Below the pieces are notes generated by a model. It ran no database searches and was not told the origin of the DNA. It saw only the letters and a list, made by a program, of their open reading frames with translations. DNA of 5,833 nucleotides from Gammaproteobacteria bacterium (GTDB lineage: Bacteria > Pseudomonadota > Gammaproteobacteria > Steroidobacterales > Rariloculaceae), in NCBI GenBank assembly GCA_004357505.1, contig SMWC01000130.1:1-5833 (forward strand), given 5' to 3'. This document shows, piece by piece, positions 1 through 4,937 of the stretch (position 1 is the first letter of the stretch; each line of letters opens with the position of its first letter). Both the position numbers and the translations under genes were made by a program.

Positions 1-413
1 GCGGCCGCCAGAAAGTTCGGCCAAAACTCCGACTCCACGATTACGATCAGGCGCGGGTCGAATAACGTAAGAAAACGGGCAACGATGAAGGTAAGATCCA
101 ACGGAAAGAAAATCACGCGGTGCTTCGGATAGGCCTGCCGGGCAGCTGCCAAGCCAGTGGAGGAATACGCTGAGATAACGAGTGGCGTAGCCGGCATATC
201 CTTTTCGAGAAGATCCACGAGCGGCTTGAGTAATGAGATCTCCCCGGCCGAAGCGCCGTGCAGCCAGATGGCGTTCTGCAAGCCGGGGCCCAGGCCTCGG
301 CCAAAGCGCATCAGGAGCCCATGCCTGTCCCCACGCACAATTAGACGATAGGCCAACCACGGCAAAGCCAAAACGGTGGCGGCGAGGTAGGCTAGGTTTA
401 GCAGTAGCCCCAT
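1..413 (-). CDS. waaA: 3-deoxy-D-manno-octulosonic acid (Kdo) transferase-like glycosyltransferase, N-terminal part (runs off left edge)
   Basis: WaaA/KdtA transfers Kdo from CMP-Kdo to lipid IVA at the inner face of the inner membrane. The minus frame is open from ATG 413 to the window edge, giving 137 codons of a family usually about 420 residues long. Residues 2-25 are hydrophobic, as in the N-terminal membrane anchor of WaaA. WLHGASAGE at 50-58 matches the family's H-x-x-S-x-G-E signature, with E58 at the position of the catalytic base. SAYSSTG at 81-87 corresponds to the usual TTxTxTG block, FPLDL at 103-107 to the YxPxDL block, and ESEFWPN at 127-133 to the E-x-E-L/F-W-P-N motif. No strong ribosome binding site precedes the ATG; a G run lies about 17 bases upstream. 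It follows the EAL gene on the same strand after 110 bases. The family call is firm; acceptor and number of Kdo residues added cannot be read from this part. Confidence 0.88.
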   Translation of the reverse strand, partial: MGLLLNLAYLAATVLALPWLAYRLIVRGDRHGLLMRFGRGLGPGLQNAIWLHGASAGEISLLKPLVDLLEKDMPATPLVISAYSSTGLAAARQAYPKHRVIFFPLDLTFIVARFLTLFDPRLIVIVESEFWPNFLAA

Positions 414-490
414 ACGATAAGCGACGTAACCCCCTGCAGGGCGAGGTCAGACAGCGCTATTCTAATGCTATTCGGGACGCTGGGGGGCAG

Positions 491-527
491 CTAGTGGTCC
501 AACGACGTTATATCGATGGGCCACTAG
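491..527. other. 11-bp stem-loop spanning the stop codon of the EAL gene
   Basis: Bases 491-501 (ctagtggtcca) pair with 517-527 (tgggccactag) over 11 positions with one G-U wobble, around a 15-base loop that can add a 3-bp inner helix (503-505 with 513-515). The right arm includes the EAL gene's TAG stop (524-526). Neither strand shows a T run after the stem, so it does not look like a classical intrinsic terminator. It may still act as an mRNA 3'-end stabiliser or attenuator between the EAL gene and waaA; that role is inference. The rest of 414-523 holds a 10-bp palindrome (ccctgcaggg, 432-441) and no gene that I can see. Confidence 0.5.
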
Positions 528-1858
528 GTACCCATGACCAGGAATTCTTTCGAAGTGCCAGTGTCGTCCGCCAGTGAGAGCCGGGGCGAGTAGTCATCTA
601 CCCAGGCAATGACCAGATCACTCGGCATCGGTTTGGCGATTCCAAATCCCTGCGCCAACTCACAACCGAGATTTCGAACCATGGCAATACTTTCATCGCT
701 GTCGACCCCTTCCGCAACGACCCGCATGTCAAGCGCATGGGCAAGATCGATGACGGCTTTCACGATCTTTTGATCCGTTTGATCGACGTGAATGGTCTCG
801 ATAAATGTCTTGTCTAGCTTGAGTTCTGTGGCCGGCACCAGCTTCAGATAGTTCAACGAAGAATAGCCCTTGCCGAAGTCATCGATGGCGAGATCGACGT
901 CTAGCTCGCGAACCTTGTGTAGGTTCGACAGAGATTCCCTATCGTCCTGTAGCAAGCTGTCCTCGGTCAGTTCGATTGCGAGTCGGATGTTTAGTTTCGC
1001 CAGCTTGTCTCTCAATGCCGTCAGACGATCGAAAAACTCGGAGTGATTCACCGCCTGGGGCGCGACATTAACAGCCATGCCAAACGGCTCGTCGAAGCGC
1101 CGCCATGCTTGAACCGCTTCGCAAACCTTATCGAATACAACCCAGGTTAACTGCGCAATCATTCCACAGCGTTCCGCCAGCGGAATGAATTCCTCCGGTG
1201 ACACGGTTTTGCCGCCCGGAGTTTTCCAGCGAGCGAGCGCTTCGACACCACAGACTTTGTGTCGCAGGAGATCTACTTTGGGCTGATAGTAGACGTCTAG
1301 ATCACTGGCGATGATTGCTCGCTTGAGGTCGCTTTCCAGTTTCCAGAGTGAGGCCTGCGCTTTGGTGTCATCGGGCTGGTAGACGTCGAAGGCCAGATCT
1401 CCGTCCCACGCGCTCTTTAGAGCGAGATCCGCGCGCCGAAAAAGACTGTTAGCGTCGGAAGCGTGTATCGGGTGCATGGCAACGCCCATTGCGACGTCGA
1501 CCATAAAGCTTTCTTCATCCACCTGCATCTGGGGTTGGTGCTTCTCGGAAATTAGCGTAGCCACATCCGCAACCTCGGAAGTCGAGTCGGCAGTCACTAG
1601 AATGGCGAATCGGCGCCCCGATAAGCGAATGACGGGCGTCCCCTGAGGAACGATGCCCCGGAGCATCTCGGTGTACTCTGCGCAGAACTTGCGCGACTGC
1701 TCGCTGCCGAAAGTCGTGTTGATTCTGTTAAACGTGTCGATCTGACCGAGCAACAGGCCCGTGAGCCGCTCTGTCGGTTGACGGCTAAGGAATCTATCGA
1801 TAAAGCGAATACTAGCGCTGACTCGCTTTCTCGATCGTTGGGGAATCTCGGCGGTCAT
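524..1858 (-). CDS. Degenerate GGDEF / intact EAL protein, probable cyclic di-GMP phosphodiesterase
   Basis: 444 residues, with no signal peptide or membrane segment, so probably cytoplasmic. Residues about 33-155 form a GGDEF-like domain: the IDTFNRIN stretch keeps a metal-position Asp (D41), but the signature is SGRRF (80-84) in place of GGDEF, so cyclase activity is not expected. Residues about 170-420 are an EAL domain with the catalytic set present: Q192 (YYQPK), E206 in EALAR, N264, E296 in ELTE, D326-D327 in DDFGKGYSSL, K347, E383 in AEGV and Q403 in QGF. This predicts hydrolysis of c-di-GMP to pGpG, with the GGDEF-like part as a possible regulatory module. The ATG at 1858 is the first in frame after a TGA at 1870-1868, and no good Shine-Dalgarno site is seen. 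No PAS, receiver or other sensor domain is attached. The gene lies between slyB-like and waaA-like genes on the same strand. Confidence 0.92.
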   Translation of the reverse strand: MTAEIPQRSRKRVSASIRFIDRFLSRQPTERLTGLLLGQIDTFNRINTTFGSEQSRKFCAEYTEMLRGIVPQGTPVIRLSGRRFAILVTADSTSEVADVATLISEKHQPQMQVDEESFMVDVAMGVAMHPIHASDANSLFRRADLALKSAWDGDLAFDVYQPDDTKAQASLWKLESDLKRAIIASDLDVYYQPKVDLLRHKVCGVEALARWKTPGGKTVSPEEFIPLAERCGMIAQLTWVVFDKVCEAVQAWRRFDEPFGMAVNVAPQAVNHSEFFDRLTALRDKLAKLNIRLAIELTEDSLLQDDRESLSNLHKVRELDVDLAIDDFGKGYSSLNYLKLVPATELKLDKTFIETIHVDQTDQKIVKAVIDLAHALDMRVVAEGVDSDESIAMVRNLGCELAQGFGIAKPMPSDLVIAWVDDYSPRLSLADDTGTSKEFLVMGT

Positions 1859-1968
1859 CTCGCTGACTCATCCCTGGTCGAGACACAGATTCGCTAATTT
1901 GACCAGAATTCTCGCGAAATCGCTGTGAGGACCGTCACGCTCGACAAGCGCCTGACGGCAATGCAATA

Positions 1969-1985
1969 GCCAGCCTGACGCTGGC
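1969..1985 (-). terminator. Short hairpin after the SlyB-like gene, possible weak terminator
   Basis: gccagc (1969-1974) and gctggc (1980-1985) form a perfect 6-bp stem with a 5-base loop, beginning 16 bases after the lipoprotein stop codon on the minus strand. Only a weak T-containing stretch follows, so termination is a guess. Apart from this hairpin, the 142 bases between 1859 and 2000 contain only a 32-codon open stretch, discussed under findings. Confidence 0.25.
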
Positions 1986-2000
1986 GATCCGAGGCCCAGG

Positions 2001-2462
2001 TTAAGGCAGCGTGATGTGAGTCGATCCGTGGGGGCCGAATAACACCCGGACGCGCTCACCGGGCGCAAACAATACATCCTGCGCTTGTACGACAGCGATC
2101 GTATCGCCGTTACTGTCCAGACGTACGGTGATCTCCAAACCATCCTCCGCGGTGAGTTTTTTCTCGATGGCCCCGCCCGCCACGGCGCCCGCCACGGCGC
2201 CCACGGCTCGTGCGACGCCCCGCGCAGCACCATCTCCCACGGTGCCGGCTACGGCGCGCCCGACTTCCGATCCACCCCACACACCAATGAACGATGCATC
2301 CCCTTCGATTGCTACGATTCGCGTCGCGACTACCTCACCGTACTCGACATCGTAGACCGTACGCGTCTCGTAGCGTGGATAGCTGTTACCCGATGCGCTG
2401 CGGGTCGCGCAGCCGCTGCACAAAACGAGGGCACATAGAGCTAGTACAAGCCTGGATCTCAT
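2001..2462 (-). CDS. slyB: SlyB-like glycine-zipper outer membrane lipoprotein
   Basis: 153 residues, close to the roughly 155 of E. coli SlyB, which it resembles along its length. Residues 1-17 are a lipoprotein signal peptide (MRSR, then hydrophobic LVLALCALVLCSG) with lipidation expected at C18. The -3 residue is Cys rather than the usual Leu, so the lipobox is slightly atypical. Position +2 is Ala, which favours outer-membrane sorting. Residues about 35-50 (TVYDVEYGEVVATRIV) match the SlyB YG-x-V block, 60-98 are a Gly/Ala-rich glycine zipper, and 105-153 form a beta-rich tail with the IAVVQ and FAPGERVRV motifs. The start is taken at 2462 because AAGGAG lies exactly 6 bases upstream; an in-frame ATG at 2483 lacks such a site. 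In enterobacteria SlyB belongs to the PhoPQ stress response and stabilises the outer membrane; I see no PhoP box here. Confidence 0.87.
   Translation of the reverse strand: MRSRLVLALCALVLCSGCATRSASGNSYPRYETRTVYDVEYGEVVATRIVAIEGDASFIGVWGGSEVGRAVAGTVGDGAARGVARAVGAVAGAVAGGAIEKKLTAEDGLEITVRLDSNGDTIAVVQAQDVLFAPGERVRVLFGPHGSTHITLP
2176..2206. repeat. 12-bp tandem repeat inside the glycine zipper
   Basis: cccgccacggcg occurs twice back to back (2176-2187, 2188-2199) and is followed by a 7-base match, cccacgg. The unit is a multiple of three, so copy-number change would lengthen or shorten the Ala-Gly-Ala-Val stretch of the SlyB-like protein by four residues without breaking the frame. Confidence 0.7.
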
Positions 2463-2468
2463 AGGATG

Positions 2469-2474
2469 CTCCTT
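2469..2474 (-). promoter_or_regulatory. Ribosome binding site that fixes the SlyB-like start
   Basis: On the minus strand this reads AAGGAG, 6 bases before ATG 2462. It is a near-ideal Shine-Dalgarno site and argues against the upstream in-frame ATG at 2483, whose own leader has none. Confidence 0.8.
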
Positions 2475-2540
2475 AGTCTTCATACCATAACGCAGGAAAT
2501 CCGCCTCGGTTGACGTTTACTCCACACCAGGACCCGGGGC

Positions 2541-2825
2541 TCACGAATCGCTGACGTGAAGCCGGAGTGTGCCGATGACGGGCTCGCTCAGACTCGTGGC
2601 ACGTAGCGCATAATCCACGGCTAGCGTCAGGCCGGCAACCGGTTCCCTGACCCAAACCCGTAGTGGCTGGGAATAGGCCTGCACGGTGGCGCCGCAGGGC
2701 ACCGATTCGATCGTCGACTGTACGCGTATCTTGCGCTCAACCGTTTCGTCCGTCGGGTAACCCGCCGGGCGCTCCTTACTCACTACCCGGCGCGAGACGA
2801 ATGTACTCGGATATCCCCAGGCCAT
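2541..2825 (-). CDS. Unrecognised ORF, possibly the 3' part of a broken gene
   Basis: 94 codons from ATG 2825, or 80 from GTG 2783. I do not recognise the product. The C-terminal half alternates hydrophobic and polar residues (PLRVWVREPVAGLTLAVDY, then GTLRLHV), which suggests beta strands and looks more like real protein than any other frame here. ATG 2825 has no Shine-Dalgarno site, and there is no signal peptide. The same frame upstream, after two stops (TGA at about 2849, TAA at 2868-2870), is the frame of the well-initiated small ORF at 2936. Between them a second minus frame is open (2907-2776, 43 codons) and ends at TAA 2778-2776, just inside this ORF. Two opposite one-base shifts would join all three into about 130 codons. 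It could equally be a chance ORF. The 494 bases from 2463 to 2956 contain no confidently assigned gene. Confidence 0.35.
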   Translation of the reverse strand: MAWGYPSTFVSRRVVSKERPAGYPTDETVERKIRVQSTIESVPCGATVQAYSQPLRVWVREPVAGLTLAVDYALRATSLSEPVIGTLRLHVSDS

Positions 2826-2867
2826 CGACGTGCGGGAAATCCAGGGTCAAAAATGCATCGAACAAGT

Positions 2868-2936
2868 TTACGCCACCGATAACCGAGACGGTTTTTTGCT
2901 GAAGGCGTCAACCTGAAAGATGCGTACTCTGGGCAT
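2868..2936 (-). pseudogene. Short ORF with a PhzF-like N-terminus, probably a truncated or frameshifted gene head
   Basis: 22 codons from ATG 2936 to TAA 2868. The first residues, MPRVRIFQVDAF, match the N-terminal pattern typical of PhzF-family isomerases (…IFQVDAF…), enzymes of about 280-300 residues with a diaminopimelate-epimerase fold. The expected GNP block that follows in that family is absent in all three frames. The ORF meets a run of six A (minus strand, 2897-2892); one extra A there would move reading into the 2907-2776 frame. AAGGA lies 6 bases upstream, and the start is only 20 bases after the dehydratase stop, so translation initiation looks genuine. Alternatives are a true 22-residue leader-like peptide, or a different short gene carrying a sequencing error. 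The PhzF link rests on about 12 residues only. Confidence 0.35.
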
Positions 2937-2942
2937 CGGCTA

Positions 2943-2947
2943 TCCTT
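2943..2947 (-). promoter_or_regulatory. Ribosome binding site for the ORF starting at 2936
   Basis: AAGGA on the minus strand, 6 bases from ATG 2936. It is the main evidence that the 22-codon ORF is, or was, the start of a real gene. Confidence 0.6.
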
Positions 2948-2956
2948 AAGTGCCGC

Positions 2957-3415
2957 TCAGGCGACCATATGCAGTGTGAGCCACTCGGCAACCAGTGCGG
3001 GCTTCGTCTCGCCTTCAATCTCGATCGTTACCTTGGCTTTCACCAACAGCTGGCCGGCGCGCTCTCGAACATCCGCAAGTTTCGCGACGGCACGGATCCG
3101 GTCATTGGCCTTGACGGGTGCGGCAAAACGCACCTTATCGAAGCCATAGTTAATCACCATTTTCGACCCCTCCAACGCGGGGGCGAAGTCCTGACAGAAA
3201 CCCACGATCAAGGACAAGGTGAGCATACCGTGAGCGATTGTACCGCCGAAGCCAGCGGCCACTGCACGCTCGGGATCTACGTGAATGAATTGACGGTCCT
3301 CCGTCACATCGGCGAAGTTATCGATGCGTTTCTGATCGATGACAAACCACTCGGAAATTCCAAGCTCCTGGCCCACGAGTGCGAAGAGCTGTTCCTTCGT
3401 CATCGCCTTCGACAT
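2957..3415 (-). CDS. MaoC/NodN-like hot-dog dehydratase (enoyl-CoA hydratase type)
   Basis: 152 residues, a typical single hot-dog domain length. The hydratase signature is TEDRQFIHVDPERA, with the catalytic pair at D40 and H45; this TEDRQ-IH form is the NodN/Rv0130-type variant of the (R)-specific enoyl-CoA hydratase motif. FGGTIAHG at 56-63 is the conserved block that follows it, and LTLSL comes next. The C-terminal strands (KVRFAAPVKANDRIRAVAKL, VKAKVTIEIEGE, PALVAEWLTLHM) fit the family. Predicted to hydrate a trans-2-enoyl-CoA, cytoplasmic; the physiological chain length is unknown. The start is set at 3415 because GGAG lies 6 bases upstream. An in-frame ATG at 3427 overlaps the stop of the preceding 54-codon frame as TAATG but has no ribosome binding site. 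The next ORF begins 20 bases after its stop, so the two are probably co-transcribed. Confidence 0.9.
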   Translation of the reverse strand: MSKAMTKEQLFALVGQELGISEWFVIDQKRIDNFADVTEDRQFIHVDPERAVAAGFGGTIAHGMLTLSLIVGFCQDFAPALEGSKMVINYGFDKVRFAAPVKANDRIRAVAKLADVRERAGQLLVKAKVTIEIEGETKPALVAEWLTLHMVA

Positions 3416-3421
3416 ACTGCT

Positions 3422-3425
3422 CTCC
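3422..3425 (-). promoter_or_regulatory. Ribosome binding site deciding the dehydratase start
   Basis: GGAG on the minus strand, 6 bases before ATG 3415. It lies inside the four extra codons that the upstream ATG at 3427 would add, so 3415 is preferred. Confidence 0.7.
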
Positions 3426-3426
3426 A

Positions 3427-3591
3427 TTAAGGGCGCGAACTCGTCATCAAGAGCACCGCATCAAAATAATCGATCGCTAGCATACTTGAGAATCGAATCA
3501 ACTTCGCGGCGCGGACGACTTCGATATCAGCCTTCAGCGCCTCGGACTGAACCACTGCAACCAGGTAATCCCGCAAATCGGCTTCGTCAGC
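3427..3591 (-). pseudogene. 54-codon open frame ahead of the dehydratase, possible gene remnant or small gene
   Basis: The minus frame is open from just after TAG 3594-3592 to TAA 3429-3427. Its translation looks protein-like: acidic and helical, with ADLRDYLVAVVQSEALKAD, then VVRAAKLIRF, then MLAIDYFDAVLLM. I do not recognise it. Its stop overlaps the first in-frame ATG of the dehydratase gene as TAATG, the usual sign of translational coupling. There is no ATG near the beginning; TTG 3576 is possible but has no clear Shine-Dalgarno site. A neighbouring frame opens at ATG 3629 and runs for 31 codons, and a one-base insertion near 3594 would fuse the two into about 66 codons. It may be a frameshifted small gene, the tail of a lost gene, or chance. 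The remaining divergent spacer (3592-3643) holds the DUF1015 promoter. Confidence 0.35.
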
Positions 3592-3608
3592 CTACCCACC
3601 ACCGATGT

Positions 3609-3637
3609 GTTACGCGAGGCATCAGGCATCCTATAAT
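3609..3637 (+). promoter_or_regulatory. Sigma-70-type promoter for DUF1015, with the start site predicted at the ATG
   Basis: A perfect TATAAT (3632-3637) sits 17 bases after gttacg (3609-3614), a weak 3-of-6 match to the -35 consensus. Only 6 bases separate TATAAT from ATG 3644, so transcription would be expected to start at or within a base or two of the start codon. Confidence 0.6.
3617..3630. repeat. Tandem heptamer in the promoter spacer
   Basis: aggcatc occurs twice in direct tandem (3617-3623 and 3624-3630), one base before the TATAAT. It lies where a regulator would contact or occlude RNA polymerase. A binding role is inference; two 7-mers can arise by chance. Confidence 0.5.
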
Positions 3638-3643
3638 CGCCGC

Positions 3644-4885
3644 ATGACGAAACTCGTAAGGCCTTTTGCAGCGCTGCGACCAGTGGCTGAGCATGCCGCG
3701 GCGGTCATCGCACCCCCATATGATGTGGTCAGCACAGCGGAGGCCCGCAAGCTGGTCACCGGACGGCCGAATAGTTTCTTGCGTATCTCGCGGCCCGAGA
3801 TCGATTTTCCCTCGGCGACCAGCGCCTACTCGGAGGCCGTTTACGCTAGAGGCGCGGAGAATCTTAAACGCTTGATAGCGCTCGGACTTCTGATCCGGGA
3901 TCCAGTCCCGAGCTATTACGCCTACCGCATGCGGATGGGTGATCACGAACAAACCGGCGTCGCCCTGACAGCCTCTGTCGCGGCTTATGACGCCAATCGT
4001 GTTCGTCGACATGAGCGCACGCGACCCGATAAGGAGGCTGACCGCGTGCGCAATATCACCAGCCTCAACGCACAGACGGGACCGGTACTCAGTGTCTACA
4101 GGGCCAACGGCACCATCAAGGCCCTGCTGGAGAAGATCACGCAAGAGGCTCCCATCCTCAACGTGACCGGGCAACATGAAGTCGCCCATACGTTGTGGCG
4201 AATCGACCAACCCGATCTCGTCGACTCCGTATCCGACGCTTTCAACGCCATGGACGCGATCTATATCGCCGACGGCCATCATCGGTCCGCAGCGGCATCT
4301 AGAGTTGCCGCCGATCGCTCTACGGCAAGCTCCGCGGCTCCGCCACGCAGCGCCGACTTTTTCCTTACTGTGGTCTTCCCTCACGATGAAATGAATATTC
4401 TTGACTACAACCGGATAGTCAGAGATCTCAACGGCCTTTCTGCGCAACAATTGCTGGAACGCTTGAGTGAAAAATTCGACATCAAGGACGATACAGGCCC
4501 TGTCAAACCCCACAATCCGGGTTGCTTCGGCATGTATGCCGACGGGAGATGGCTCCACCTCACGCTACACGCCGAACTGATACCCGAGCAAGACCCGGTT
4601 GGCGGGTTGGATGTGAGCCTCTTACAGGACCAACTGCTCGCGCCTATTCTTGGCGTCGGAGATCCAAGTCTCGACCCGCGCCTCGAGTTCGTCGGCGGCA
4701 TCCGTGGCCTGGATGTGCTGCAACAGCGAGTGGACAACGGCGACGCGGCGGTCGCATTCGTACTTTATCCCACGAGCATGGAGCAGTTGATGGCCGTAGC
4801 CGATGCCGAACAGCTCATGCCGCCAAAATCTACATGGTTTGAGCCCAAGCTTGCCGACGGCCTACTGACTTACGTATTGGATTGA
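3644..4885 (+). CDS. DUF1015 family protein
   Basis: 413 residues, about the family's usual length. N-terminal VRPFAALRP and IAPPYDVVS (to about residue 30) are the family's opening block, followed by SFLRISRPEID, HERTRPDKEADR (from 123), and the signature ADGHHRSAAA (209 onward). LDYNR at 253-257 and a C-terminal domain with PILGVGDPSLDPRLEFVGG complete the match. DGHHR resembles motifs in ParB-like nucleotide-binding proteins, including free-serine kinase SerK, and from memory DUF1015 genes lie beside serA/serC in some anaerobes; a kinase-like role is therefore only a guess, and no serine-pathway gene is present here. No signal peptide, so cytoplasmic. The start at 3644 fits the family N-terminus; an in-frame ATG at 3605 would add 13 unrelated residues. 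No Shine-Dalgarno site is present. Divergent from the dehydratase side and 52 bases ahead of the YqgE gene. Confidence 0.92.
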   Translation: MTKLVRPFAALRPVAEHAAAVIAPPYDVVSTAEARKLVTGRPNSFLRISRPEIDFPSATSAYSEAVYARGAENLKRLIALGLLIRDPVPSYYAYRMRMGDHEQTGVALTASVAAYDANRVRRHERTRPDKEADRVRNITSLNAQTGPVLSVYRANGTIKALLEKITQEAPILNVTGQHEVAHTLWRIDQPDLVDSVSDAFNAMDAIYIADGHHRSAAASRVAADRSTASSAAPPRSADFFLTVVFPHDEMNILDYNRIVRDLNGLSAQQLLERLSEKFDIKDDTGPVKPHNPGCFGMYADGRWLHLTLHAELIPEQDPVGGLDVSLLQDQLLAPILGVGDPSLDPRLEFVGGIRGLDVLQQRVDNGDAAVAFVLYPTSMEQLMAVADAEQLMPPKSTWFEPKLADGLLTYVLD

Positions 4886-4928
4886 AATCGAGAGCGAGAC
4901 CATCAGCGCGCCAGTTTTCGGCAGCGGG

Positions 4929-4934
4929 TATGAT
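4929..4934 (+). promoter_or_regulatory. -10-like hexamer just ahead of the YqgE-family gene
   Basis: TATGAT (5 of 6 to consensus), 6 bases before ATG 4941 and 3 bases before ATG 4938. I find no convincing -35 element 16-18 bases upstream, so the call rests on the hexamer and its spacing, which copies that of the DUF1015 promoter. Confidence 0.35.
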
Positions 4935-4937
4935 GGC

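Noticed and set aside
432..441. Palindrome ccctgcaggg upstream of the waaA-like start, as an operator
   Set aside because: A single 10-bp palindrome with no spacing relation to a recognisable promoter is too little evidence.
233..577. A 114-codon plus frame running from waaA into the EAL gene end
   Set aside because: It covers two minus-strand genes' ends and the spacer, has Arg-rich composition and no start signal.
1868..2233. A 121-codon minus frame overlapping the SlyB-like gene and ending just before the EAL gene
   Set aside because: Its upper part lies inside the SlyB-like gene in another frame and has Arg/Ser/Trp-rich composition. Only the last 32 codons outside slyB are kept, as a low-interest observation.
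2085..2438. Plus-strand frames opposite the SlyB-like gene
   Set aside because: These are shadows produced by the repetitive GC-rich glycine-zipper codons, with no start signals or motifs.
2510..2515. ttgacg on the plus strand as a -35 element
   Set aside because: No -10-like hexamer follows at 16-18 bases and no plus-strand gene lies downstream.
2663..2902. A 79-codon plus-strand frame over the unassigned region
   Set aside because: It is rich in Arg, Pro and Ser with no ribosome site. The minus-strand frames there look more like protein.
2969..3430. A 153-codon plus-strand frame opposite the dehydratase
   Set aside because: It mirrors the MaoC-like gene, which has a clear catalytic motif and ribosome binding site. 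The plus frame shows neither.
3587..4558. A long minus-strand open frame of 323 codons antisense to DUF1015
   Set aside because: The plus-strand frame matches a known family along its whole length. The antisense product has no recognisable motif and a Gly/Arg/Asp-rich composition typical of frames opposite GC-rich genes.
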